Shown: positions 16,643 through 25,942, counted from the first letter of the stretch. The stretch is 64,000 nucleotides of DNA from Ruminococcaceae bacterium UBA6845 (GCA_002449395.1 DKDP01000003.1:62001-126000), one strand, 5' to 3'. Notes: a model not told the origin generated them from the sequence alone. Made by a program: numbers and translations.

Positions 16643-17791
16643 ATGAGTAAAACCGTTACTGTTCTCGGCTCTACGGGCTCAATCGGAACTCAGGCTCTCG
16701 AGGTTATTGAAATGCAGGGCTATGAGGTCACGGCGCTGACCGCAGGAGTTAACACGGAAATAATTGAAAAACAGATCAGAAAATTTAAGCCGAAATACGC
16801 CGCAATGGCGGATGAAAAGGCGGCGGCAGAGCTGAAAATTAAGGTTGCGGATACCGATACTGTCGTACTTTCGGGCGTTAAGGGTATCTGTGAGTGCGCA
16901 TCACTCGGGGCAGATTATGTTCTCAACAGCATAGTCGGTATGGCAGGACTGGAGCCGACGATTGCCGCAATAAATGCAGGCAGTGAGCTTGCCCTTGCAA
17001 ACAAGGAAACGCTTGTTGCGGGCGGTCAGCTTGTTATGAACCTTGCGAAAGAAAAAGGCGTCAGCATTTTGCCCGTTGACAGTGAGCACTCGGCGATTTT
17101 TCAGTCTATGCAGGGATGCCGTGATAAAAAAGAGATAAAAAAACTTATTCTTACCGCATCGGGCGGTCCGTTCTTCGGCAGAAAGCGTGACGAGCTTGTT
17201 GATGTTACGGTCAAAGAGGCACTGAACCATCCGAATTGGAGTATGGGAGCGAAAATTACGATTGACTCCGCTTCAATGATGAACAAGGGCCTTGAGCTGA
17301 TTGAGGCTGTATGGCTTTTCTCGATGGATCCGAAAGATATCGACATCGTTGTTCACCGTCAGAGCGTTATTCATTCGCTCGTTGAGTTCTGTGACAATTC
17401 CGTTATCGCTCAGCTCGGAGTTCCCGATATGAGGATCCCGATACAGTATGCGCTTACGTATCCGAATAGGATACCGTCACCCGTTAAGGAACTTTCGTTG
17501 ACGGATTACGGAACGCTTACTTTTGATAAGCCCGATTACGAAACATTCGGACTTATCAATGTCTGCCGAAAGGCGATTGACGACGGCGGACTTTTCCCTG
17601 CCTGCGCAAATGCGGCGAACGAGGAGGCTAACCTCGCTTTCAGACAGGGCAAAATTAAATTTTTACAAATTGAGGAACTGGTCAGGGAGACCGTTGAGAA
17701 TGCTCGGCGTTTTGACACATATAAGCTCGATGATGTGCTGGATATGTATAACTGGGCAAGGGGTTATGTGAAAGAAAAAATAACGGGCTGA
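16643..17791 (+). CDS. dxr: 1-deoxy-D-xylulose-5-phosphate reductoisomerase
   Basis: Second step of the MEP isoprenoid pathway (DXP to MEP with NADPH). 382 residues, normal length. NADPH-binding GSTGSIGTQALEVIE (9-23), the metal site around PVDSEHSAIFQ, the flexible loop region with ASGGPFFGRK and NHPNWSMGAKITIDSASMMNKGLE (about residues 192-215) are all present. Together with ispG downstream and uppS upstream it supplies the polyprenyl carrier. RBS AGGGTGAT precedes the ATG. Confidence 0.97.
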   Translation: MSKTVTVLGSTGSIGTQALEVIEMQGYEVTALTAGVNTEIIEKQIRKFKPKYAAMADEKAAAELKIKVADTDTVVLSGVKGICECASLGADYVLNSIVGMAGLEPTIAAINAGSELALANKETLVAGGQLVMNLAKEKGVSILPVDSEHSAIFQSMQGCRDKKEIKKLILTASGGPFFGRKRDELVDVTVKEALNHPNWSMGAKITIDSASMMNKGLELIEAVWLFSMDPKDIDIVVHRQSVIHSLVEFCDNSVIAQLGVPDMRIPIQYALTYPNRIPSPVKELSLTDYGTLTFDKPDYETFGLINVCRKAIDDGGLFPACANAANEEANLAFRQGKIKFLQIEELVRETVENARRFDTYKLDDVLDMYNWARGYVKEKITG

Positions 17792-17807
17792 ATACCGAAA
17801 ATATCAG

Positions 17808-17830
17808 CCTCCCCTTATGGTAAGGGGAGG
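17808..17830. repeat. Palindromic hairpin in dxr-rseP spacer
   Basis: CCTCCCCTTA (17808-17817), TGG loop, TAAGGGGAGG (17821-17830), continued by GGGGCCGCTTGCGGTGG. It has the same look as the ends of the MITE-like element at 19031-19179 and so is probably a one-ended relic. It lacks a T-run and is not a standard terminator. Confidence 0.6.
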
Positions 17831-17879
17831 GGGCCGCTTGCGGTGGAAGTGATAAGAAATAATTGTTTTATCTTATCAA

Positions 17880-18977
17880 GTGTTTAAACACCACCTTTTG
17901 AACGGTATCAGACCCAAGAAAGAGGCGATTAAAATAGGATTCTTATCTGTACTGGCAAGCAAATGGACGATTCTGCTTGCGATAATATTCTTCGGCATAA
18001 TAATTATGGTGCACGAGGCGGGACACTTCACTTTTGCAAAAATTTTCGGCGTAAAGGTAAATGAATTTTCCCTCGGTATGGGACCGACCCTTATAAAAAA
18101 GAAAAAGGGCGAAACGCAGTATTCGTGGAGGCTTCTGCCGATCGGCGGCTTTGTCAGTATGGAGGGCGAGGATGAGGACAGCACCGACGAACGTGCGTTC
18201 AACAATAAGCCCTGCTGGCAGAGGATAGTTATCGTTGTTGCGGGCGCACTCGTCAACATTATCCTCGGCCTTATAATAATTGCTATAATGCTCGGCGTGA
18301 CAGACAACCTTTCCGGTACAAGCTATGTAAATTTCTTTACGGATAACGGAAAACAGGTTGCCGAATATAACGGGCTCAGGGCAAAGGACAAAATATTGAA
18401 AATTGACGGAAAAAGAGTGTATTATTACACCGATGTTCCGTATCTTCTCAGCCGTGACGAGGGCTCGACCGCAGATCTTCTGGTCGAGAGAGACGGCAAA
18501 AAGGTTGAAATTAACGGCGTTGAAATGCCGTATTCAAAGATCGTTATGGTCGGCGTTGACAAGACAGCCGGAACCGTGTTCAAGGATACGTTCAAGGAGT
18601 CTGTCAGTATGTTCAGAATGGTTTGGCTGAGTCTCTTTGACCTTGTGACGGGCAAATACTCCGTAAAGGATGTCTCGGGACCTGTCGGCGTTGTCGATTA
18701 TGTTTCCGATGCGGCACAGGAGTCGGTTAAAACGGCGGACTACACGGGACTGCTCAGCATAATGGCGCTCATTACGATAAATATCGGTGTGTTCAATCTC
18801 CTGCCGATTCCCGCACTTGACGGCGGACGCCTTTTCTTCCTGCTTATCGAGCTTGTCAGAAGAAAGCCGATAAAGCAGAGGTATGAATCTCTTGTTCATG
18901 CGATCGGTATGGTAATTCTCCTGCTGTTTATGGCGGCGATTACGTTTAAGGACATCTACTCGTTGATTGTGAAATAA
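17880..18977 (+). CDS. rseP: Site-2 intramembrane metalloprotease (RseP/RasP family)
   Basis: Zinc protease that cleaves membrane-embedded substrates such as anti-sigma factors. In the 365-residue reading, HEAGH at 45-49 in the first helix is the zinc motif, a PDZ domain lies at about 155-225, and the second catalytic motif NLLPIPALDGGRLFF is at about 305-319. The start is uncertain. GTG at 17880 has no ribosome site; the best-spaced site, AGAGG at 17921-17925, points to an ATA codon at 17934, which would give a more normal N-terminus (GFLSVLASKWTILLA). Lies between dxr and ispG, with repeat elements on both sides. Confidence 0.92.
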   Translation: MFKHHLLNGIRPKKEAIKIGFLSVLASKWTILLAIIFFGIIIMVHEAGHFTFAKIFGVKVNEFSLGMGPTLIKKKKGETQYSWRLLPIGGFVSMEGEDEDSTDERAFNNKPCWQRIVIVVAGALVNIILGLIIIAIMLGVTDNLSGTSYVNFFTDNGKQVAEYNGLRAKDKILKIDGKRVYYYTDVPYLLSRDEGSTADLLVERDGKKVEINGVEMPYSKIVMVGVDKTAGTVFKDTFKESVSMFRMVWLSLFDLVTGKYSVKDVSGPVGVVDYVSDAAQESVKTADYTGLLSIMALITINIGVFNLLPIPALDGGRLFFLLIELVRRKPIKQRYESLVHAIGMVILLLFMAAITFKDIYSLIVK

Positions 18978-19030
18978 TTCTTTACATTGATATTTTTTAA
19001 CATAAGTTCATTTTATCTGCTGTCTTTTTC

Positions 19031-19179
19031 AGCCTTCCCCTTGAGGGGAAGGTGGGCGGCGGATTGCGCCGCTCGGATGAGGTGGAGATTTTTTATCTCC
19101 CCTTTTGATAAAATCAAACTTGAACTTTTCCACCTCATCACCGTCTTACGACGGAGCTTCCCCTCAAGGGGGAAGCCTT
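19031..19179. mobile_element. MITE-like inverted-repeat element in rseP-ispG spacer
   Basis: About 149 bases with imperfect terminal inverted repeats. The left end AGCCTTCCCCTTGAGGGG (19031 onward) matches the complement of the right end, ending AAGCCTTA at 19180. Inside, GGATGAGGTGGA near 19075 pairs with TCCACCTCATCA near 19128. Each end is itself a CCCC..GGGG hairpin. It encodes no protein. It is followed by a spacer to 19298 containing GGGAGG and GGAGGGG stretches and an eight-codon ATG frame at 19254-19280. Confidence 0.7.
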
Positions 19180-19298
19180 AGTCAATTCTTTCAACAAATA
19201 AAAGTTTAATTGACGATATTACCATTGGGAGGTGCCGAAAAGCGGCGGAGGGGATGAAGAAAAACAGAAAAACATTTTAACCGAACCGAGGTATTAAA

Positions 19299-20348
19299 AT
19301 GGAACGAAGAAAAACGAAAAAAATAAAAGTCGGAAACACATATATCGGAGGCGACGCACCCATAACGGTTCAGTCGATGCTCAACAAACCTGCTCACGAT
19401 ATCGAGGCGAGCGTTAAACAGGCGGTCGAGCTTGAAAAGGCGGGCTGTCAGATAATCCGTGGCGCAATTCCCGATATGGACGCCGTGAAGCTCATCCCTG
19501 CTCTTAAAGAAGCGGTGAGTGTGCCGATCGTTGCGGACATTCATTTCGATTACCGTCTTGCGATCGAAGCGGTTGCGGCGGGCGTTGACAAAGTGCGTAT
19601 AAATCCGGGCAACATCGGCTCGGACGACAGGGTTAAAAAGGTCGTTGAGGCGTGCCGATCGAAGAATATCCCGATCCGAATAGGTGTAAACTCGGGCTCG
19701 GTTGAAAAAGAGATTCTTGCAAAATACGGTGCTCCGACCCCCGAGGCTATGGCGGAGAGCGCAATGTACCACGCCTCGCTGCTCGAAAAATTTGATTTTG
19801 ACGATATTGTTATTTCAATCAAATCATCCAATGTAGAGAATATGATAAAGGCATACGAAACCGTTGCCGAAAGATGCGATTACCCGCTCCATCTCGGCGT
19901 TACCGAGGCAGGCACTCAGCGTATGGGTCTGATAAAATCGAGCGCAGGCATCGGAAGTCTGCTTATGCACGGAATAGGAGATACGATCCGTGTGTCGCTG
20001 ACCGCCGACCCGATTCAGGAGGTTTATGCCGGAATTGATATTCTCAAGGCGCTTGATCTGCGTACCGACTGCGTACAGATTGTGTCTTGCCCGACCTGCG
20101 GAAGAACGAAAATTGACCTTATCAAGGTTGCAGGCGAGGTTGAGAATGCACTCAGAGATTGCCATAAGCGGCTCAAGGTTGCCGTAATGGGCTGTGTGGT
20201 CAACGGACCGGGCGAGGCTAAGGAAGCCGATATCGGTATTGCCGGCGGAGACGGATGTGCCGTTCTCATTAAAAAGGGCGAAATAATCAGAAAAATTAAA
20301 GAAGAAGATATTGTCAGCGAACTGCTGGCTGAAATAGATAAGATGTAA
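19299..20348 (+). CDS. ispG: 4-hydroxy-3-methylbut-2-enyl diphosphate synthase (flavodoxin/ferredoxin)
   Basis: Iron-sulfur enzyme of the MEP pathway that converts MEcPP to HMBPP. 349 residues: TIM-barrel part with PITVQSMLNKPAHD (21-34), IVADIHFDYRLA, and GVDKVRINPGNIG; C-terminal cluster domain with CPTCGRT (about 264-270) and MGCVVNGPGEAKEADIGIAGG (about 299-319), giving the three cysteine ligands. The ATG follows CCGAGGTATTAAA. It precedes polC by 15 bases. Confidence 0.97.
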   Translation: MERRKTKKIKVGNTYIGGDAPITVQSMLNKPAHDIEASVKQAVELEKAGCQIIRGAIPDMDAVKLIPALKEAVSVPIVADIHFDYRLAIEAVAAGVDKVRINPGNIGSDDRVKKVVEACRSKNIPIRIGVNSGSVEKEILAKYGAPTPEAMAESAMYHASLLEKFDFDDIVISIKSSNVENMIKAYETVAERCDYPLHLGVTEAGTQRMGLIKSSAGIGSLLMHGIGDTIRVSLTADPIQEVYAGIDILKALDLRTDCVQIVSCPTCGRTKIDLIKVAGEVENALRDCHKRLKVAVMGCVVNGPGEAKEADIGIAGGDGCAVLIKKGEIIRKIKEEDIVSELLAEIDKM

Positions 20349-20363
20349 TTTGGGAGTGTAAAT

Positions 20364-23300
20364 TTGAAAGCGGTTAGTTTTCTCAGCCTTTTCGGCGAAT
20401 ACATAGATCACAGCGTTGCGGCTTATTTTGATTCCGCAACGGTCGAAAGCATTGAGGCGAGCCTTGCTGAACGAAGCGTCAGTATGCTCGTCAGCTTTCC
20501 TGCGCCCATAGATTCCGCCGTCATCAAAAAGGCGAGGGCAGAGCTTATCCGTGTGATGAATCTGCACCGACTTGACCTCGGAATACATTTCCCTCCCGAG
20601 ACCTTTGATATAAATTATATGACGGGCTTTGTAAAGGAAGTTTACGAGCATTTTCCTGCGTCAAGAACCATTCTTGAGGGCGCAGTCTACAATATCAGCG
20701 GCGATAAGCTGACAGTTGAGCTTGCGGCAAACGGCAAGGACGTTCTTGTCAATCTCGGATGCGACAAATTTATTCGTCAGACGATTGACCGCCGATTTGA
20801 AAGACTGATCAATGTTGAATTTGTCAGCAACGTTTCGGCTCAGGATGATATAAAGGTTCTTGAGGAGCTTCAGAAAAAAGAAAATCAGAAGATAGCAGTC
20901 GCTCCGCCGATGGTGAATCCCGTCGCCGCATCAAAGGCGCCGGTTCAGAAAAAGCCGAAAGAAAAGACCTATGACGACCTGCCGATTTCAATCACGAATG
21001 CAAAGCCGCTTTTCGGTACGCTTGTCAAGGGCAAGCCGAAGCCGATCAAGGAGTGCCTGCCAGAGGACGGCGAGGTTGTCGTATGGGGCGAAGTGTTCTC
21101 ACTTGAAACGAGGGAGTCGAAGGACGGACGTTACAGCATAATCAATTTTAATATCACCGACTACACCTCGTCATATCCCGTTAAGGTTTTCGGTGAGAAA
21201 AAGAAGTGCGAGGATCTCGTTGCAAATCTCAAGGACGGCAAGACCGTTCTTGTACGTGGCGCAATCAATATGGATACGTATATGCACACCTATCTCATAA
21301 ATGCACGTGCCGTCACGGAAATTGAAAAGATCGAGAAGCAGGATAACGCTCCCGAAAAGAGGGTCGAGCTTCACCTGCATACAAATATGTCGGCGATGGA
21401 CGGTATGACGAGCGCAAAGGAGCTTGTCAGCCGTGCGATAGCGTGGGGTCACAAGGCTATTGCGATTACCGATCACGGTGTTGTTCAGGCTTTCCCCGAG
21501 GCTTGCAACACAGCCGCAAAGGCGGGAATAAAGATTATCTACGGTATGGAGGGCTACCTCGTTGACGACGACGCTTTCTATGACGATTACGGATTCGGCG
21601 CCGACGACGAAATCCCTGCCGAATATATCGAGAAAGTTCGTGCCGAAAAGACATACCACATAATTATAATTGCGAAAAACACACAGGGACTTAAAAATCT
21701 CTATAAGTTAATCACCGATTCAAACCTGAAATTTTTCAAGCGCAGACCGAGAATCCCCCGTCACAGGCTTATGCAATTGCGTGAGGGTCTTATAATCGGA
21801 AGCGCCTGCGAGGCGGGCGAGCTTTACCGTGCTCTTGTCGATCAGAAGAGTGATGAGGATGTCCTCAGAATCGCATCTTTCTATGATTATCTTGAAATTC
21901 AGCCGAACGGAAACAACGCCTTTATGCTTCGCAGTCAGGATGAGCGTTACGAGCGTTTCAAGACGGTTGAGGATCTTGAAAATGTAGACAGGCAGATTAT
22001 TCACATTGCGGACAAGCTCGGCAAAATGGTTGTTGCCACCTGCGACGTTCATTTCATTGACCCGGGCAATGCCGTTTTCCGTGAAATTCTTATGACGTCG
22101 ATGGGATTCTCCGATGCGTCACAGCAGGCTCCGCTCTATTTCAGAACAACTGACGAGATGCTTGCCGAGTTTGCATACCTCGGTGAGGAGACGGCAAAGG
22201 AAGTTGTCATCACCAATCCGAATAAGATTGCCGACCTCTGCGAGAGCGGAATGACGCCGTTCCCGAGGGGCACATTCCCGCCGAGCCTTGAGGGCGCAGA
22301 CGAGGATCTGACAAGAATCTGTTGGGAGAGAACCAAGAGAGATTACGGCGATCCTGTGCCCGAGAATGTTGCTCAGCGACTTGAAAAGGAACTGAAATCA
22401 ATTATTTCAAACGGATTCGGCGTTCTTTATATGATCGCTCAGAAGCTCGTTCAGAACTCCGAGGAGCACGGCTATTACGTCGGCTCGAGAGGATCTGTCG
22501 GTTCGTCGTTCGTTGCCCATGCGGCAGGTATTTCCGAGGTTAACCCTCTTCCGCCGCACTATATATGCACAAAATGCAAACACAGCGAGTTCTTTATGGA
22601 CGGTTCTGTCGGCTCGGGCTATGACCTGCCGCCGAAGGACTGCCCGAACTGCGGAATCCCGATGCACCGTGACGGTCACGATATCCCGTTTGAAACATTC
22701 CTTGGCTTCAAGGGAGACAAACAGCCCGATATCGACCTTAACTTCAGCGGTGAATATCAGTTCTACGCTCACAGATATACCGAGGAGCTTTTCGGTATTG
22801 ACCATACATTCAAGGCTGGTACAATCGGTACAATTGCCGATAAAACCGCATACGGATTTGTAAAAAAATGGCTTGAGGTTAAGGGTATCACCGTTAACCG
22901 TGCCGAGGAGGACAGGCTGACAAAGGGTTGCACGGGAGTTAAGAGGACGACTGGTCAGCACCCCGGCGGAATGGTTGTTGTCCCGGCAAGCAATGATGCC
23001 GAGGACTTTACCCCGATTCAGCACCCGGCGGACGATGTTTCCGGCGGACTGAGAACAACTCACTTCGACTTCCATTCGCTCCACGATACGATACTCAAGC
23101 TCGATAACCTCGGCCACGATGTGCCGACGCTTTACCGTCACCTTGAGGATTCGACGGGAATCAATGTTTTCGATGTTGATATCTGCGACCCGAAGCTGTA
23201 TGAGCTTCTGACCTCTCCCGAACCGCTCGGCGTAACGGCGGAGGAAATCGGCTGTGAAACCGGTACGCTTTCTCTTCCCGAACTCGGTACGCCGTTTGTA

Positions 23301-24167
23301 CGGGGAATGTTGATGGAGGCAAAGCCAAAGAACTTTTCCGATATGCTTCAGATTTCGGGACTTTCACACGGTACGGACGTTTGGCTCGGCAATGCTCAGG
23401 AGCTTATCAAAAACGGTACCTGCACGATTTCCGAGGTTATCGGAACACGTGATAATATAATGGTTTACCTTATGCACAAGGGCCTTGAACCCGATATGGC
23501 ATTTAAAATAATGGAGATTGTCCGTAAGGGCAACGCAACAAAGCTCCTGACGGAAGCGCATATCAAGGCGATGAAGGAACACAATGTTCCCGATTGGTAT
23601 ATCGACTCGTGTATGAAGATCAAGTATATGTTCCCGAAAGCCCATGCGGCGGCATACGTAAGCGCCGCAATGCGTCTGGCTTGGTACAAGGTGTATAAGC
23701 CGACCGAATATTACGCAACCTATATGACCGTCCGTGGCGAGGATCTTGATACCGTTGCCATACTTGAGGGCAGGGGAGCTGTCAAACAGCTTATGAACTC
23801 GATCATAAACAAGGGTCACGACGCAACCGCAAAGGAAGAAAATATGTATGTTGCGATGCAGGTTGTCAATGAGATGATGGCAAGAGGCGTTGAATTTTTG
23901 CCGATCGACCTCTATAAGTCGCACGCAACCGTTTACAAAATTGAGGACGGAAAAATAAGACTTCCGTTTATGTCAATGGCGGGAACGGGAGAATCTGCGG
24001 CGGTCGCACTGATGAAAGCGAGAGACGACGGCGAGGGAGAATATATGTCACGTGACGATCTTCAGCAGCGTGCGGGAGTCAGCAAGTCGGTTATGGAAAC
24101 TCTCGACGCCTGCGGAGCTCTTGAGGGCTTGCCGCAGAGCACACAGATGAGCTTTTTCGGATTCTGA
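20364..24167 (+). CDS. polC: DNA polymerase III PolC-type alpha subunit lacking the 3'-5' exonuclease domain
   Basis: Replicative polymerase of low-GC Gram-positives. 1267 residues from a TTG start preceded by GGGAGTG; typical PolC is about 1430. Order: N-terminal domain (1-195), OB domain (about 215-330), PHP domain from HLHT (337-340), palm with the catalytic PDIDLNFSG (Asp789, Asp791), a zinc knuckle CTKC..CPNC (about 735-770), fingers with a QHPGGM-type motif, and the C-terminal HhH domain. Normally the DEDD exonuclease is inserted in the PHP domain. Here YGMEGYLVDD (393-402) runs into TYHIIIIAKN (430 onward) after only about 27 residues, and no DxETTG motif is present. The gene otherwise appears intact. 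Confidence 0.95.
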   Translation: MKAVSFLSLFGEYIDHSVAAYFDSATVESIEASLAERSVSMLVSFPAPIDSAVIKKARAELIRVMNLHRLDLGIHFPPETFDINYMTGFVKEVYEHFPASRTILEGAVYNISGDKLTVELAANGKDVLVNLGCDKFIRQTIDRRFERLINVEFVSNVSAQDDIKVLEELQKKENQKIAVAPPMVNPVAASKAPVQKKPKEKTYDDLPISITNAKPLFGTLVKGKPKPIKECLPEDGEVVVWGEVFSLETRESKDGRYSIINFNITDYTSSYPVKVFGEKKKCEDLVANLKDGKTVLVRGAINMDTYMHTYLINARAVTEIEKIEKQDNAPEKRVELHLHTNMSAMDGMTSAKELVSRAIAWGHKAIAITDHGVVQAFPEACNTAAKAGIKIIYGMEGYLVDDDAFYDDYGFGADDEIPAEYIEKVRAEKTYHIIIIAKNTQGLKNLYKLITDSNLKFFKRRPRIPRHRLMQLREGLIIGSACEAGELYRALVDQKSDEDVLRIASFYDYLEIQPNGNNAFMLRSQDERYERFKTVEDLENVDRQIIHIADKLGKMVVATCDVHFIDPGNAVFREILMTSMGFSDASQQAPLYFRTTDEMLAEFAYLGEETAKEVVITNPNKIADLCESGMTPFPRGTFPPSLEGADEDLTRICWERTKRDYGDPVPENVAQRLEKELKSIISNGFGVLYMIAQKLVQNSEEHGYYVGSRGSVGSSFVAHAAGISEVNPLPPHYICTKCKHSEFFMDGSVGSGYDLPPKDCPNCGIPMHRDGHDIPFETFLGFKGDKQPDIDLNFSGEYQFYAHRYTEELFGIDHTFKAGTIGTIADKTAYGFVKKWLEVKGITVNRAEEDRLTKGCTGVKRTTGQHPGGMVVVPASNDAEDFTPIQHPADDVSGGLRTTHFDFHSLHDTILKLDNLGHDVPTLYRHLEDSTGINVFDVDICDPKLYELLTSPEPLGVTAEEIGCETGTLSLPELGTPFVRGMLMEAKPKNFSDMLQISGLSHGTDVWLGNAQELIKNGTCTISEVIGTRDNIMVYLMHKGLEPDMAFKIMEIVRKGNATKLLTEAHIKAMKEHNVPDWYIDSCMKIKYMFPKAHAAAYVSAAMRLAWYKVYKPTEYYATYMTVRGEDLDTVAILEGRGAVKQLMNSIINKGHDATAKEENMYVAMQVVNEMMARGVEFLPIDLYKSHATVYKIEDGKIRLPFMSMAGTGESAAVALMKARDDGEGEYMSRDDLQQRAGVSKSVMETLDACGALEGLPQSTQMSFFGF

Positions 24168-24186
24168 TATAACGGAGGAAAAGAGA

Positions 24187-24612
24187 ATGATTGATTTATA
24201 CAAGCTCTGGGAGGATAGGGAAACAATGCCCGTAATTACCGTTGAATACGGCACGGGCAAGGTTCTTATGCTCGGTTATATGAACAAGGAGGCTTTTGCC
24301 TACACGCTCAAAACCCACAGAGCCTATTATTATTCGCCGCAGACGAAAGCGGTATACAAATTCGGTGAGGAAAAGGGAAACTCACAGCGTTTGATGGCGC
24401 TTGAGGTGGACTGCGGCTGTGACGCACTGCTTATGAGCGTACAGCAAAAGGGTCACGTCTGCCACCACAACGGATCGCACAGCACCTGCTTTAATGAGAC
24501 AATTTACAGACGGACAGGCGCAGGGGCGTCAAAACGCAGAAAGTTCGGCAGGGTTGAGATTGACGAAAATTTTGATTTCTCAAAGGAAGATTATGAGGAC
24601 GAGCTTGAATAA
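24187..24612 (+). CDS. hisI: Phosphoribosyl-AMP cyclohydrolase
   Basis: Opens the adenine ring of phosphoribosyl-AMP in histidine synthesis. 141 residues. Conserved features: VLMLGYMNKEAF (about 28-39), the DCGCDALL metal region and the second cysteine pair in HVCHHNGSHSTCF, which is stretched by a few residues compared with the usual GGACHTGNRSCF. A charged tail of about 25 residues follows. No other his gene is nearby, so it is an orphan copy; it follows polC by 19 bases and may be co-transcribed. Family assignment is good, pathway use is inferred. Confidence 0.87.
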   Translation: MIDLYKLWEDRETMPVITVEYGTGKVLMLGYMNKEAFAYTLKTHRAYYYSPQTKAVYKFGEEKGNSQRLMALEVDCGCDALLMSVQQKGHVCHHNGSHSTCFNETIYRRTGAGASKRRKFGRVEIDENFDFSKEDYEDELE

Positions 24613-24616
24613 AATA

Positions 24617-24645
24617 TTGACAAAACGATTGCTTTGTCGTATTAT
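24617..24645 (+). promoter_or_regulatory. Sigma-A-type promoter for the DUF2238-like gene
   Basis: TTGACA (24617-24622), 17-base spacer, TATTAT (24640-24645), 42 bases before the ATG at 24688. Confidence 0.7.
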
Positions 24646-24687
24646 GGAAGAACGCACATATCCAATGAATATTAAAAAGGTGATTTG

Positions 24688-25461
24688 ATGAAAGAATACA
24701 TACACCGCATCAGGTCGAATTGCAAGACCTGGGAGCTCGTTTTCTGGTGGATTTTCAGAGCACTGATGATCTATGCGTTTGTTGCAGGATTTTTCAGGAC
24801 TCCGTTCGATATATCCGATCCGCTTCAGGTCGGTGCAAATTTCATAGCGATGTTCGCATGGGAAATTTTTATGATCTTCCCCGAAAAATGCTTTGTCAGA
24901 CATTTGCCGTCGCTGATTCAGGACTTCTCGATAGTGATGATTTTTGCCGCATCGTTCTGCGGAAAATTCCTCAATTTCTATTATGACTCAAGATTCTGGG
25001 ATTCGGGAATGCACCTGCTCAGCGGAGGACTTTGCGTTCTGCTCGGCTATGAAATTGTCGTTGCAATGCAGAAAAGGGACAAGAAACCCGTTTCAATTCC
25101 CGTTGCCTTGCTCTGTGCGCTTTGCTTTTCGTTTTTTGTCTCAACCTGTTGGGAGCTTGTTGAGTTCACGATGGATCAGGTTATGACGAACCCGGCAAAG
25201 GGAACGATCGGCGATGCTCAGCACTGGTGCTATGCGCTCGCAAAGGGAACTCCGAAAGAGGCCACTCTCTTCGATCCGAAAGACATCGGCAGATGGCCGC
25301 TTATGGACACAATGGGCGACATAATTCTGAACTCTATCGGCGCGGTGGCTGCGTGGATTTTTCTCAAAATTTTCCCGTATCACCACGGAAAGAAGTTTGA
25401 CGTCAATGCAGAAATTGAGGCAAACGGCAGCGAAAAGGAAAAGGAAGTTATTACAAAATAA
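24688..25461 (+). CDS. DUF2238/YjdF-like membrane protein
   Basis: 257 residues with about six membrane segments. Signature patterns of the YjdF/DUF2238 family are visible: FWDSGMHLLSGGLCVLLGYE (about 109-128), STCWELVEFTMDQ and DTMGDIILNSIGAVAAW near the C-terminus. No biochemical role is known to me for this family. The ATG at 24688 is preceded by AAAAAGGTG; the TTG codon just before it is not needed. Stands alone with its own promoter and terminator. Confidence 0.75.
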   Translation: MKEYIHRIRSNCKTWELVFWWIFRALMIYAFVAGFFRTPFDISDPLQVGANFIAMFAWEIFMIFPEKCFVRHLPSLIQDFSIVMIFAASFCGKFLNFYYDSRFWDSGMHLLSGGLCVLLGYEIVVAMQKRDKKPVSIPVALLCALCFSFFVSTCWELVEFTMDQVMTNPAKGTIGDAQHWCYALAKGTPKEATLFDPKDIGRWPLMDTMGDIILNSIGAVAAWIFLKIFPYHHGKKFDVNAEIEANGSEKEKEVITK

Positions 25462-25466
25462 AAATG

Positions 25467-25501
25467 CGGCGGAATGGTTCGTTTTCATTCCGCCGTTTTT
25501 A
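25467..25501 (+). terminator. Intrinsic terminator
   Basis: CGGCGGAATG (25467-25476) pairs perfectly with CATTCCGCCG (25486-25495), followed by TTTTT. Confidence 0.92.
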
Positions 25502-25572
25502 TGATTATATTTAAGAGCGTAGTATACTAAACCGGGCGAAAAAATTCGCAGCGGTCAGGGTTTTGCCAAGTG

Positions 25573-25800
25573 TTATTTATTCAGTTCATCTATAACAACA
25601 TCGTTGAAATGGCACAGTTCAACCTCCGCCGAATTTAGAAGGTTAACAAGTTCTGCGACAAATGCTTTGTCAAGGGAAACATCGACAAATTCGGATTTTT
25701 CCTCTCTTGACATTTTATCGACAGCCGAGATGCCGTAGGTGCTGAACCGACAGCCGTCAAGGTTGATACTTTTTTCTGTTATAAAATATTCAATATTCAT
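25573..25800 (-). CDS. Small uncharacterised protein (possibly DUF6514)
   Basis: 75 residues, acidic, soluble. It shows the pattern YGISAVDK (22-29), then a predicted C-terminal helix-strand LDKAFVAELVNLLNSAEVELCHFNDVV, resembling the short clostridial DUF6514 proteins; this match is from memory and tentative. A near-perfect promoter lies just upstream, which supports it being a real gene. Function unknown. Confidence 0.7.
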   Translation of the reverse strand: MNIEYFITEKSINLDGCRFSTYGISAVDKMSREEKSEFVDVSLDKAFVAELVNLLNSAEVELCHFNDVVIDELNK

Positions 25801-25839
25801 ACTCTCTCGCCCACAAAGTGAAATTTTCGAACGTTTTAT

Positions 25840-25868
25840 ATTATAATACAGAAAAATCTAATTGTCAA
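25840..25868 (-). promoter_or_regulatory. Sigma-A-type promoter for the 75-residue protein gene
   Basis: On the minus strand TTGACA (25868-25863), 17-base spacer, TATAAT (25845-25840), about 40 bases before the ATG. Confidence 0.8.
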
Positions 25869-25942
25869 TAAAAATGTGAAATTAAATAACAATTTTTAAG
25901 GTTATTCTTTTATTTTGTTTATCTCGAATAGGGCGAAAGTCG

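Noticed and set aside
19254..19280. Eight-codon frame (MKKNRKTF) with GGAGGGG upstream, ahead of ispG
   Set aside because: Could be a leader peptide, but no terminator/antiterminator pair or regulatory codon run follows, so there is not enough to call it.
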